Source of the DNA: Andreprevotia sp. IGB-42
GTDB lineage: Bacteria > Pseudomonadota > Gammaproteobacteria > Burkholderiales > Chitinibacteraceae
Assembly (NCBI RefSeq): GCF_009848685.1
Contig: NZ_WXTX01000002.1
Coordinates: forward strand, 124,001-188,000
Direction: 5' to 3'
DNA length: 64,000 nt
A program made the position numbers and the translations under genes. Every line of letters begins with the position of its first letter. Position 1 is the stretch's first letter. Shown here piece by piece: positions 26,379-35,194 of this stretch. The notes below the pieces were generated by a model. It searched no databases. It was given only the letters and a program-made list of their open reading frames with translations, and was not told where the DNA came from.

Positions 26379-27476
26379 ATGAAACGCCTGTCTGCCCGCC
26401 GCACGCGCGATCTCCACCCGGCCTGGCCCTTGGTCCTGGTCGCCGTGGTGGGCGCCATTTGCTACCAGCTTTTGCCCATCCTGATGCCTTTCGCGGCGGC
26501 GGCTGTGCTCGCCTATATCCTGCATCCGGCACAGGACTGGCTGGTTGCGCGGCGGATCAATGCCAACATTGCCGCCATCGTCGTGATGACCGGGGTACTG
26601 GTTTTTTTCCTGCTGCTGGCCGTCATCGTCACCCCATTGCTGATCGACCAGTTCCAGATGCTTTATAGCAGCATCCCCAAGCTTGCCGAAAAATTGTCCG
26701 GCAGCTGGCTGCCGGCCATCAACAGCCGGCTGGGGCTGCAACTGGCCATCGATACCAATACCCTGTCCGCCTGGGTGGCCAGCCATACCGGCGAGCTGAA
26801 AAGCTGGTTACCCGGCCTGGCGCAACAGGTCGGCAGCAAGGGCCTGTTGCTGTTTGGCCTGCTGGTGAACCTGGCGCTGGTGCCGGTCGTCCTGTTCTAT
26901 GCATTGCGCGATGGCAACCGGCTGTTTCCCACGCTGCAGAGCTGGGTGCCGCGCCGGCTGCTGGGGCGGGTGAACCGGCTGTTCCACGAGTTCGATGATG
27001 TGCTGTCGGAGTTCTTGCGCGGCCAGCTCACGGTGATGCTGGTGATGAGCGCGATCTACGCGGGTGGCTTGTGGCTGGTGGGGCTGGATGCCGCGCTGCC
27101 GGTAGGTATCGTCTCGGGCATGCTCACGTTCATCCCCTATCTGGGCTCATTCACCGGCCTGCTGCTGGCCACGCTGGCCGCGCTCAGCCAATACGGCAGC
27201 TTTGCCGGCCTGTGGCCCGCGTGGCTGGTATTCGGGCTGGGCCAGGCGCTGGAAGGCAATGTGATCACACCCAAGCTGGTGGGTGATCGCATCGGCCTGC
27301 ACCCGGTGCTGGTGATTTTTGCCTTGCTGGCGTTCGGCCAGTTGTTCGGCTTTGTGGGCGTGCTGCTGGCGCTGCCGATGGCGGCCGTGCTGCAGGTGGG
27401 CGTACGCCACCTCAAGCGCATGTACATTGCCAGCCCCGCTTATCGCCGCGCAGCAGTACGCAAGGCCATTCGATGA
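26379..27476 (+). CDS. AI-2E/PerM-family membrane transporter
   Basis: 365 residues with about eight membrane segments, the UPF0118 (AI-2E exporter, TqsA/PerM) fold. Conserved parts are [34 protein letters not shown] and the [19 protein letters not shown] motif. Members export autoinducer-2 or act as Na+/H+ antiporters, so substrate cannot be assigned. It overlaps hda by 4 bp. A -10-like TAGAAT (26329-26334) lies upstream without a convincing -35. Confidence 0.9.
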   Translation: MKRLSARRTRDLHPAWPLVLVAVVGAICYQLLPILMPFAAAAVLAYILHPAQDWLVARRINANIAAIVVMTGVLVFFLLLAVIVTPLLIDQFQMLYSSIPKLAEKLSGSWLPAINSRLGLQLAIDTNTLSAWVASHTGELKSWLPGLAQQVGSKGLLLFGLLVNLALVPVVLFYALRDGNRLFPTLQSWVPRRLLGRVNRLFHEFDDVLSEFLRGQLTVMLVMSAIYAGGLWLVGLDAALPVGIVSGMLTFIPYLGSFTGLLLATLAALSQYGSFAGLWPAWLVFGLGQALEGNVITPKLVGDRIGLHPVLVIFALLAFGQLFGFVGVLLALPMAAVLQVGVRHLKRMYIASPAYRRAAVRKAIR

Positions 27477-28150
27477 AACAGCTGGTGCTGGACCTGCGCC
27501 TGGCGATGCCGTCGGGCTTCGAGGATTTCGTTGCCGGCGACAATGCCGAGCTGCTGTTCATGCTGGCCGAATGGGCTGCAGGCAGCGACAGCACGCGTTT
27601 CCTCTACCTGTGGGGTGAATCCGGCGCCGGCAAGACGCATCTGCTGGCGGCTACGGCCAGCCGTGTGGGCAACGCGGTGCATATCGATGCGGCTACGGAA
27701 GCGTTGCCGTTCCCGCTGCCGGCCGATGCCGCACTGATCGTCGATAACGTTGCCGCGCTGGATGCCGAGCAGCAGATCCGCCTGTTCGATCACTACAACA
27801 CGCTCAAGGAAGGCAGCGGCCGGCTGCTGGCTGCCGGCCCCATGCCGCCGATGTTGCTGGCGCTGCGCGACGACCTGACCACGCGCCTGGGCTGGGGGCT
27901 GGTGTACCAGTTGCGCCCGCTATCCGAGCCGGACCGCATTGCCGCACTGAAGCGCCATGCGCGCCTGCTGGGGTTCGAGCTGAGCGACGACGTGGCCGAC
28001 TACCTGCTGCGCCACGCCACGCGTGACCTGGGCAGCCTTGCTGCCTTGCTGGACCGGGTGAACGAGCGCGCGCTGTCGCTGAAACGGCAGGTGACCAGCG
28101 CACTGATCCGCGATGTGCTCAACGAACAGGCAGGTAGCGCGATAACCTGA
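27473..28150 (+). CDS. hda: DnaA regulatory inactivator Hda
   Basis: Stimulates ATP hydrolysis by DnaA on the replication clamp, so that origins fire once per cycle. 225 residues, DnaA-like AAA+ fold. The N-terminal [10 protein letters not shown] contains a beta-clamp-binding motif. Walker A is GESGAGKTHL. A Walker B ALIVDNVAAL is present. It is shorter than DnaA and lacks its DNA-binding domain IV. The ATG overlaps the stop of the PerM-like gene. A strong terminator follows. Confidence 0.93.
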   Translation: MKQLVLDLRLAMPSGFEDFVAGDNAELLFMLAEWAAGSDSTRFLYLWGESGAGKTHLLAATASRVGNAVHIDAATEALPFPLPADAALIVDNVAALDAEQQIRLFDHYNTLKEGSGRLLAAGPMPPMLLALRDDLTTRLGWGLVYQLRPLSEPDRIAALKRHARLLGFELSDDVADYLLRHATRDLGSLAALLDRVNERALSLKRQVTSALIRDVLNEQAGSAIT

Positions 28151-28227
28151 CAACGGCACCGCTGGCAATGTTGGCAATGTGGGCAAGCAAAGCCACCCCA
28201 TCCGCTCGGCCCCTGCGCGCCGGGCAA

Positions 28228-28261
28228 CAAAAAACCGCATCAGGCCGATGCGGTTTTTTTT
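28228..28261. terminator. Bidirectional terminator between hda and cutC
   Basis: AAAAAACCGCATC pairs with GATGCGGTTTTTT across loop AGGCC. Confidence 0.9.
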
Positions 28262-28281
28262 CATGCTCATGCACACGAATC

Positions 28282-29040
28282 TCAGCCGGGCGCTGCGTCG
28301 CTGGCAAGGCGGATGATTTCGCGCGTCATGTCGGCCGAGGTTTCCAGGGTGCTGTATTCATCCAGCCCCGGGCCGCCCATCTTCACGCGCTCGTTGCGGT
28401 AGCGCATGCCGCTGGGCACCGGTGCCCGGGCGGAGGTATGGAATTCGCGGCAGCCGGTGCTGCGCACCAGCTCGGCGATATTGTTGGCGCGCACGCCGGC
28501 TCCCGGCATCACCGCCAACCTGCCGGCGGCTTGCGCCTGCAGTTGCGCCAGCAGTGCCGCACCCTGCAATGCGGTGGGCTCCTGCCCGGACGACAGCAGG
28601 CGGTTGCAACCGCAGGCAATGATGTCCTCCAGCGCCTGCACCGGATCACGCGCCACATCGAACGCGCGGTGGAACGTCACCTGCATGGGCGTGGCCAGCG
28701 CCACCAGCTCGCGCGTGCGGGCGACATCCACATCACCATCCGCGGTCAGCAGGCCGATCACCACGCCATCGACGCCGATCTTTTTGCACGCCAGCACATC
28801 GCGGCGCATGGTTTCGAATTCATCATCCGAATACAGGAAATCGCCGCCACGCGGCCGGATGATCACGTTGAGCGTGATCCACAAGCGATCGCGCGCAGCG
28901 GCAATGGTGCCGAAAGACGGCGTAGTGCCGCCCTCCAGCAGGTTGTCGCACAGCTCCACCCGTACCGCACCGCCCTCTTGCGCGGCCAGCGCGCTCGCCA
29001 CCGAGCCGGCACAGATTTCCAGATCGATGACGGTACTCAT
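28282..29040 (-). CDS. cutC: CutC-family protein
   Basis: TIM-barrel protein of the CutC family, once linked to copper tolerance; the biochemical role is unsettled. 252 residues, normal length. VIDLEICAGSVASALAA, RVELCDNLLEGGTTPS and DGVVIGLLTADGDVD are typical. It starts 4 bp after chpA with AAGG in the overlap region, so it is probably read as the last gene of the pil-chp operon. No functional tie to pili is evident. Confidence 0.9.
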   Translation of the reverse strand: MSTVIDLEICAGSVASALAAQEGGAVRVELCDNLLEGGTTPSFGTIAAARDRLWITLNVIIRPRGGDFLYSDDEFETMRRDVLACKKIGVDGVVIGLLTADGDVDVARTRELVALATPMQVTFHRAFDVARDPVQALEDIIACGCNRLLSSGQEPTALQGAALLAQLQAQAAGRLAVMPGAGVRANNIAELVRSTGCREFHTSARAPVPSGMRYRNERVKMGGPGLDEYSTLETSADMTREIIRLASDAAPG

Positions 29041-29044
29041 GGCC

Positions 29045-32000
29045 TTATGCCCCGGTAAATTCGCGGATATGGCCAAGCAGCTCGTCTTCCTGGAACGGCT
29101 TGCCCAGGAACACGTTCACACCGAGGTCATGCGCGTACTTCTTGTGTTTTTCCGCGGTACGCGAGGTGATCATGATGATGGGGATGGTCTTGGTGACATC
29201 ATCGGCACGCACGTTGCGGGTCAGCTCGAAGCCATCCATGCGCGGCATTTCGATATCGACCAGCATCACGGCGGGTGTCACATCCTGCAACTGCTGCAGT
29301 GCATCGACGCCGTCCTTGGCCAGCACCACCTGGAAGCCTTCGCGGGCCAGCAAGCGCGACGTGATCTTGCGCACGGTCAGCGAATCGTCCACCACCATCA
29401 CCAGCGGCGCCTGATGCAGTGCCTCCGGCGCCGCGGCGGCCTTCTTCTGCGTCGGCGCCACTTCGCCACGCTCCAGCAGCGCCAGCGGGTTCACGATCAG
29501 CACGATATCGCCGTTACCCAGCACCGTTGCGCCTGCCACGCCCGGAATGCGCGCCAGCTGCGGGCCGATGGTCTTGACCACGACTTCCTGGTTCTTCACC
29601 AACTGGTCGATATGCAGTGCCATGCGCGCCACGCCGCTGCGCAGCAGCAGCACGGTGGAGAAGCGCTTCTGCTCGGGCACCGACTGGCCATCGCCAATCA
29701 GGCGCGGGAAGTAGGCAAACGGATAACGCGAGCCCATCCAGTCCTGCGCGCGCTCGCTATAGAGCTGAGTCAGCGCTTCCTGCTTGAGTTCCTGCACCTG
29801 CTCGATCATCACCGACGGAATCGCCAGTGTTTGCGCGCCGGCCTTCACCAGCAGCACTTGCGTCACCGCCAGCGTCAGCGGCAGATGGATGGTGAAGGTG
29901 GTGCCGCGGCCGGCTTCCGAGTTCACATCGACACGGCCGCCCAAGTTGCCGATTTCGTTCTTCACCACGTCCATGCCGATGCCGCGGCCGGAAATCTGCG
30001 TGACGCTGGCAGCAGTGGAGAAGCCCGGTGCAAAGATCAGGTGCATCAGGTCGCGCTCGGTCGGCTCGGTACCGGCTTCGATCAGTCCCAGCGATACGCC
30101 CTTGGCGCGGATGCGCTCCAGGTTCATGCCACGGCCGTCGTCCTTGAGCACCACAACCAGTTCGTTGCCTTCCTGGCGCACTTCCACCACCACCTCACCG
30201 AATTCGCTCTTGCCGGAGGCTGCGCGCTCTTCCGCGGTTTCCAGACCGTGGTCGATCGCGTTGCGCAGCATGTGCTCGAACGGCGAGATCATTTTTTCCA
30301 GCACGCCGCGGTCGATTTCCACGCGGCCGCCACGCAGTTCCAGGTTGACCTTCTTGCCCACTTCCTTGCCGGTCTGGCGCGTCAGCCGGTACAAACGATC
30401 GGACACGCTGGCAAACGGCACCATGCGCACGCGCATCAGGCTTTGCTGCAGCTCCTTGGTCATGCGGTTTTGCGCGGTCAGCGCAACGCTGGAGTCGTCC
30501 AGGCTCTTGAGCATGTTGTGCTGCACCGTCGCCACGTCGTTCACGCTTTCGGCGATGAAGCGGGTGATTTCCTGCAGGCGGGTAAAGCGGTCGAACTCGA
30601 GCGGATCGAAATTCTTGTGGTCGTCCTCGATCTCTTTCACGCGCGCCTGCATCTGGCTTTCAGCCTGGATTTCCAGCTCGCGCAGCTGACTGCGCAGGCG
30701 TGTGACGTTCTCGGTCAGATCCAGCAACGAGGTTTTCACCGTCAACATTTCGGCTTCGATACGCGAGCGGGCAATCGCCACCTCACCCGCCTGGTTGACG
30801 AGCTCGTCCACCAGTTCGGATTTCACGCGGATCGTCGTTTTGCCTTCTGCATCCGGTGCTGCACCGAACAGTGGCTGGGCAATGCCGGCCACCGGTGCAC
30901 CCGGTGCGGCTGCCGCCGGCGTGGCAGCACCTGCAGCAGGTGCAGCGGGCTTCTTGCGGCCGGTAAGCTCGTCGTGGATGGCCAGGATCAGGTCGTAGTC
31001 GGCTTCGAGTTCATCCAGCAGTGCCGGGCCCGGGGTTTCCGAGGCGCTGGCCAGCAGCCGTGATTCCATCTCGTGCGTGGCCTGGCCGATACGCATCGCG
31101 CCGGACATCCGGGCGCTGCCCTTTAGCGTATGTAGCGTGCGCTTGAGCGTGGCGACGGATGCCGGATCGGCCCCCTCGCGCAGCGTGCGCAGTGCATCAC
31201 CGATTTCCGGCAGCAGCTCGTCGGCTTCTTCGACGAATACCGGCAGCAGTTGCTCGTCGACTTCATCGACGATGCCCGCTTCCAGCTCGGCCTTGCGTTC
31301 GGCCAGCGAGTGCGCACCGGCCACCACCAGCAATTCGGACAACGGCGACGGTGCATCATGCGCAAGCAGCGCATCCAGCGGCTCGGCAGCCAGTGCGGCC
31401 AGGCTGTCGGATTCGACGGCTGGCGCGCTATCGGCCGGCTCATCCCCGAGGTCTACATCAAGCAGGATTTCATCCAGCACGGTTTCTTCGGCCGCTACCG
31501 CCGGCAGTGCTTCTGCCACCTGTGGCGTTTCTTCGATCAACGATGCTGCGTCGGTCAGCGTGGCGAATGCCTCGGCCACGCCATCTGCCACCGCGGCAGG
31601 CTCGTCATCAAGCCGCACATCCAGCAAGGCCTCGTCCGGCAACACGACCGGCAGGGTTTCGGCCACCGGCACTTCAGCATCCAGTACTTCGACCTGCAAC
31701 GGCTCGGCATCGAGCTCGATATCCAGGTCATCCAGCGAAAAGACCAGCTCTGCATCTGTCGCCAGCGCGGTATCAGCCACTGTGGCGGCGGAGGTATCCG
31801 GCATCGCTGCAGCCGGTGCTTCTGCCGGCAGCTCAATGCTGATTTCTTCGTCGGCGGCAGCTTCATCGGCAGCGGGCAGCGCCTCTGCCTCGCCCTGCAG
31901 ATCGAGCACCAGCAGCTCATCCAGCTCGGCAGTATCCACTGCAGCCGGCGCCACTTCATCCGGAGGGAGATCCAGGCTGGCAATCGCCTGTTCGCTGTCC

Positions 32001-35000
32001 TCGGCTGCGGCATCCGTCATGGCATCAAGCAGCGGCAATTCCAGCTTGATGGTGTCGGCAAACGGATCGGCAACGGCTTCTGACGCAGCAACCGCAGCGT
32101 CATCCACCTGCGTATCGGCCTGCTCGTCCAGCAACGGCGGGGCATCCACCCGTTCGGCAGGTGCCCATTCAGCTGCCGGCCCGGCATCGTCCAGCGTCAG
32201 GTCGAAGCTGATTTCCTCGGCAGCAGCGTCCGCTGCGGCGTCAGGCGTGGCATCGGTCGGCAGATCAAGCAGCGGCACCGCATCGAACAGTTCCAGCGGC
32301 TGTTCGGCTGCGGCATCGGTCGCAGCGTTATCCAGCGGCAGGTCAAAGCTGATGTCGATGATTTCGGTTTCGGCTTCCGTTGCGGCAACGGGTTGCTGCA
32401 GCATCGGCATTGCGGCAAACGTACCGGTGTCTTCGGTGCCTTCCAGCAGCGTTTCGTCCAGCGACATTTCCATCGGCTCGCCGGCATTCACCGTGGCCAG
32501 GCTGGACAACTCCGGTTCCGGGCTGGCCGGGCTTTGCTTCTGGAACAGCGCAGCCAGCATCAGCGCCAGTTTTTCCACCGCGGCGGACACCGCATCGGCA
32601 TGGCGCGCCAGGCTGGCAGGCCCCTTGTTCAACTGCTGTACTGCATGTTCAAGGCCATAGGCCAGCTCGCCCAGCGGACGGAAGCCGGCAGTAGACGCAA
32701 TGCCACCCATGGTGTGTGCGGCCAGCACGAAGTTGCCGGGCAGGTTGGCACCGGCCAGCAAGGCATCGCGCCCGGCCTGCAACACGTCAAGGTGGCGTGC
32801 AGCTTCATCGCGAAAAATCGAGAACAGCGTGCCCGATACGATCACGTCACCAATCAGCACGTCCTCATTGCCGGACGACGCTGCTTCACCGTCGCCATTG
32901 GCGCTGCGTTCAACTTCGATTTCCGGCAGCGGCTCGACGGGTGCCTGGTCCAGCTGGTGGCGCAGCGCTTCGGCGCGTGCAATCCACGGTGCTTCATCCA
33001 CTTGCGCACTGCCACTCTTGGCCAGTTGCGCCACCCAGCCGACGAATGCCGCGTGCGAGTCATCGATCAGCGCCAGCAGGCCAGCTGCTGCCGGTTGTTC
33101 GGCCTGCAGCCATTTGTTCAGTGTCTGTTCAACCGCCCACGCCACTTCACCCAAGTGGTTGAGGCCGACCATGCGGCCACTGCCCTTGAGCGTGTGGAAA
33201 CCACGGCGCAGCACGGTGACAGCTTCCCGATCATTCGGGTTGGCACGCGTGGCAGCCAGGTTATCGCTGATGGTGGCCAGCACTTCGACCGCTTCTTCAA
33301 GGTAAACCTCGAGCAGCTCGGCATCGACCGCTTCGTCAGATTGCGGCAGTTCGCGCGCCGGCTCCGATTCAGGCTGGGGCTCCACCACGGGCGCAGGCGT
33401 GCCCAGTTCCGGCTCCTGCTCGAGTTCGGCCAGCACCGGTACATCATCTTCATCCGGGCCAGCGCCCAGCAGCTTGGCCAGACTGGGGGCCAGCAGCTCG
33501 CTGCCTTCATCGCGGCCCTGCGCCATCGCGTCGATATAGAAGCCGAGGCTGGACAACGCTTCAGCCAGCTCTTCAAGCTCGAACGACTCCGGTGCCGTTT
33601 CCTGTTCGGCATAGCGCTGGATACGTTGCTGGCTGGCTTGCAGCAAGGCCACCGCATCGTGCTTTTCCAGCATCATCAGCGCGCCCTGGATCTGGCGCAG
33701 GCCAGGATCGAGCTGCTTCAGGCCGGCCTGGCTGGTCGGATCGCGGAAATAGCTGTCCAGTGTTTCTTCGATCTGCTGCAGGTTGCTGCGCATTTCCTGC
33801 GCCAGCTGCGCCTGCAACAGCTTTTCCTGGGCCTCGCGGCTGACCTCGTCGAGCTGCGGTGCCTCGGTGGTGTCTGCGCCCGGATCGGCCAGGCGCAGCG
33901 CCATCACCTCGGCCTGCGCAGCAAAATCCGGCGCACGGGTCGGGTAGATGGCCAGCGCGTTATCGGCCAGCAGCAAGGCGGTGGCCATTTCCAGCGCATC
34001 GCCTTCGCTCACGCCTGCGCTGGCATAGCGCTGGCAGGCTGCGGCAACGGCTTGCCACAATGCCGGCAAGCCATCGATTTCCAGCGCACGGCTGCGCTCG
34101 GCCAGTTTGCCCACCTCGGCCTGCAACGCAGGCAGACGGTCGCGGTGGCCGATGGCAACACGAGTCCAGATTTCCTTGGCGGCACTCACTTCATCGCGCA
34201 ATGCGCGTGCCTGCTGGCGTTGCGCCTCGGCTTCGGCCGGCAGTGCCGCAGCGGCGGCGTCTACCAGCAAGCCGGAAAGGGCAAAAGCTTCATTCAATTG
34301 TGCAGCCAGCGCACTACCGGTCTGATCGTGCGCCAGTGCATACAGCAGATCGCGGAACAGGCGCTCGGCCACCTTGGTGGAGCCGTCGGATAGCCGACGG
34401 ATCTGCAGGTTCAGGCGCAGCAGCAACTGCTTGAGATCGATATCGAGCGGGCCGCGTACCGGCAGGGTTTCCGACACCGCAGATGCGGTCCACCAGAATG
34501 CGCGTGCCAGCCCTTGCGGCTGCACGGCGGCAATATCGGCCAGCGCGCGGCCCAGCACGGCTGCGGCAGCCGGGTCATGATCACGGATCCAGCGCAGCAG
34601 CGCGGCTTCGAAACGGCGGCGCTGCTCGCGCAACCACACGCCCCATTCGGAGGGGCCGAGTGGCTTGGTCGGCATCGATCTGGGCAGGTCCAGCTCGGTC
34701 AGCAGCGGGAAGAACAGCTCGGCACCGCTGGCATTGCCCTTGCGCGCACGGGCCATTTCCGCAAAGCGCGGCAGCAGGGTCAGCGGCAGATTGGGGCTGC
34801 CGGCCAGCAGGTCGTCAAGGTAACGCTTTACCTCGCCAATAGCGGTTTCCGCCAGGGTGACGAAATCATTGGCAACGTCTTCACGCGCAATGGCGGCCAC
34901 CAGTTGCTCGATTTCCTCGCCGAAACGGGCAAGGCCGTCGAGGCCCACCATCTGCAGCGCACCGGCAGCCTGGTGCAAATGGGTTTGCGCATGCTTGAGC

Positions 35001-35122
35001 AGCGCGGCATCGGTCTTTTCGCGGTAGGCGGCGAGCGCATCGCTGGCGCGAGCCAGGGTTTGCTCCAGCTCGCCTTTCACCCAGATCAGCGAGCCTTGGT
35101 CAAATTCGGTATGAACGCTCAT
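29045..35122 (-). CDS. chpA: ChpA/PilL hybrid chemotaxis histidine kinase for type IV pili
   Basis: Central kinase of the Pil-Chp surface-sensing system, which controls twitching and pilus gene expression. 2025 residues. Phosphotransfer (Hpt) modules: a degenerate one near 45 (LHQAAGALQMVG), FHTLKGSGRMVG near 644, AHTMGGIASTAG near 800, LHTLKGSARMSG near 1332. Then a CheA-type dimerisation region, ATPase domain (LRNAIDHGLE near 1624), a CheW domain (about 1740-1890) and a C-terminal receiver (VVDDSLTVRK near 1909, phospho-Asp in MLVDIEMPR near 1953). Residues about 900-1290 are a strongly acidic, Ala-rich linker. P. aeruginosa ChpA is longer and has more Hpt modules. Follows pilJ by 72 bp. 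Confidence 0.95.
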   Translation of the reverse strand: MSVHTEFDQGSLIWVKGELEQTLARASDALAAYREKTDAALLKHAQTHLHQAAGALQMVGLDGLARFGEEIEQLVAAIAREDVANDFVTLAETAIGEVKRYLDDLLAGSPNLPLTLLPRFAEMARARKGNASGAELFFPLLTELDLPRSMPTKPLGPSEWGVWLREQRRRFEAALLRWIRDHDPAAAAVLGRALADIAAVQPQGLARAFWWTASAVSETLPVRGPLDIDLKQLLLRLNLQIRRLSDGSTKVAERLFRDLLYALAHDQTGSALAAQLNEAFALSGLLVDAAAAALPAEAEAQRQQARALRDEVSAAKEIWTRVAIGHRDRLPALQAEVGKLAERSRALEIDGLPALWQAVAAACQRYASAGVSEGDALEMATALLLADNALAIYPTRAPDFAAQAEVMALRLADPGADTTEAPQLDEVSREAQEKLLQAQLAQEMRSNLQQIEETLDSYFRDPTSQAGLKQLDPGLRQIQGALMMLEKHDAVALLQASQQRIQRYAEQETAPESFELEELAEALSSLGFYIDAMAQGRDEGSELLAPSLAKLLGAGPDEDDVPVLAELEQEPELGTPAPVVEPQPESEPARELPQSDEAVDAELLEVYLEEAVEVLATISDNLAATRANPNDREAVTVLRRGFHTLKGSGRMVGLNHLGEVAWAVEQTLNKWLQAEQPAAAGLLALIDDSHAAFVGWVAQLAKSGSAQVDEAPWIARAEALRHQLDQAPVEPLPEIEVERSANGDGEAASSGNEDVLIGDVIVSGTLFSIFRDEAARHLDVLQAGRDALLAGANLPGNFVLAAHTMGGIASTAGFRPLGELAYGLEHAVQQLNKGPASLARHADAVSAAVEKLALMLAALFQKQSPASPEPELSSLATVNAGEPMEMSLDETLLEGTEDTGTFAAMPMLQQPVAATEAETEIIDISFDLPLDNAATDAAAEQPLELFDAVPLLDLPTDATPDAAADAAAEEISFDLTLDDAGPAAEWAPAERVDAPPLLDEQADTQVDDAAVAASEAVADPFADTIKLELPLLDAMTDAAAEDSEQAIASLDLPPDEVAPAAVDTAELDELLVLDLQGEAEALPAADEAAADEEISIELPAEAPAAAMPDTSAATVADTALATDAELVFSLDDLDIELDAEPLQVEVLDAEVPVAETLPVVLPDEALLDVRLDDEPAAVADGVAEAFATLTDAASLIEETPQVAEALPAVAAEETVLDEILLDVDLGDEPADSAPAVESDSLAALAAEPLDALLAHDAPSPLSELLVVAGAHSLAERKAELEAGIVDEVDEQLLPVFVEEADELLPEIGDALRTLREGADPASVATLKRTLHTLKGSARMSGAMRIGQATHEMESRLLASASETPGPALLDELEADYDLILAIHDELTGRKKPAAPAAGAATPAAAAPGAPVAGIAQPLFGAAPDAEGKTTIRVKSELVDELVNQAGEVAIARSRIEAEMLTVKTSLLDLTENVTRLRSQLRELEIQAESQMQARVKEIEDDHKNFDPLEFDRFTRLQEITRFIAESVNDVATVQHNMLKSLDDSSVALTAQNRMTKELQQSLMRVRMVPFASVSDRLYRLTRQTGKEVGKKVNLELRGGRVEIDRGVLEKMISPFEHMLRNAIDHGLETAEERAASGKSEFGEVVVEVRQEGNELVVVLKDDGRGMNLERIRAKGVSLGLIEAGTEPTERDLMHLIFAPGFSTAASVTQISGRGIGMDVVKNEIGNLGGRVDVNSEAGRGTTFTIHLPLTLAVTQVLLVKAGAQTLAIPSVMIEQVQELKQEALTQLYSERAQDWMGSRYPFAYFPRLIGDGQSVPEQKRFSTVLLLRSGVARMALHIDQLVKNQEVVVKTIGPQLARIPGVAGATVLGNGDIVLIVNPLALLERGEVAPTQKKAAAAPEALHQAPLVMVVDDSLTVRKITSRLLAREGFQVVLAKDGVDALQQLQDVTPAVMLVDIEMPRMDGFELTRNVRADDVTKTIPIIMITSRTAEKHKKYAHDLGVNVFLGKPFQEDELLGHIREFTGA

Positions 35123-35194
35123 GGCGGGTCTCGCGAGAGAAGGCAGGGGCGTACGGCCCCCGCAGTGGCGGATCGTTAGTGACCCTGATACAGG

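Noticed and set aside
28406-31063. An 885-codon plus-strand frame antisense to cutC and chpA
   Set aside because: No family similarity and biased composition; it mirrors well-supported minus-strand genes.
31077-32660. A 527-codon Ser/Ala-rich plus-strand frame that looks like an adhesin repeat protein
   Set aside because: It is the reverse strand of the acidic Ala/Asp/Glu linker of chpA; GCT/GAC-type codons read backwards as Ser and Ala. No signal peptide or ribosome-binding site.
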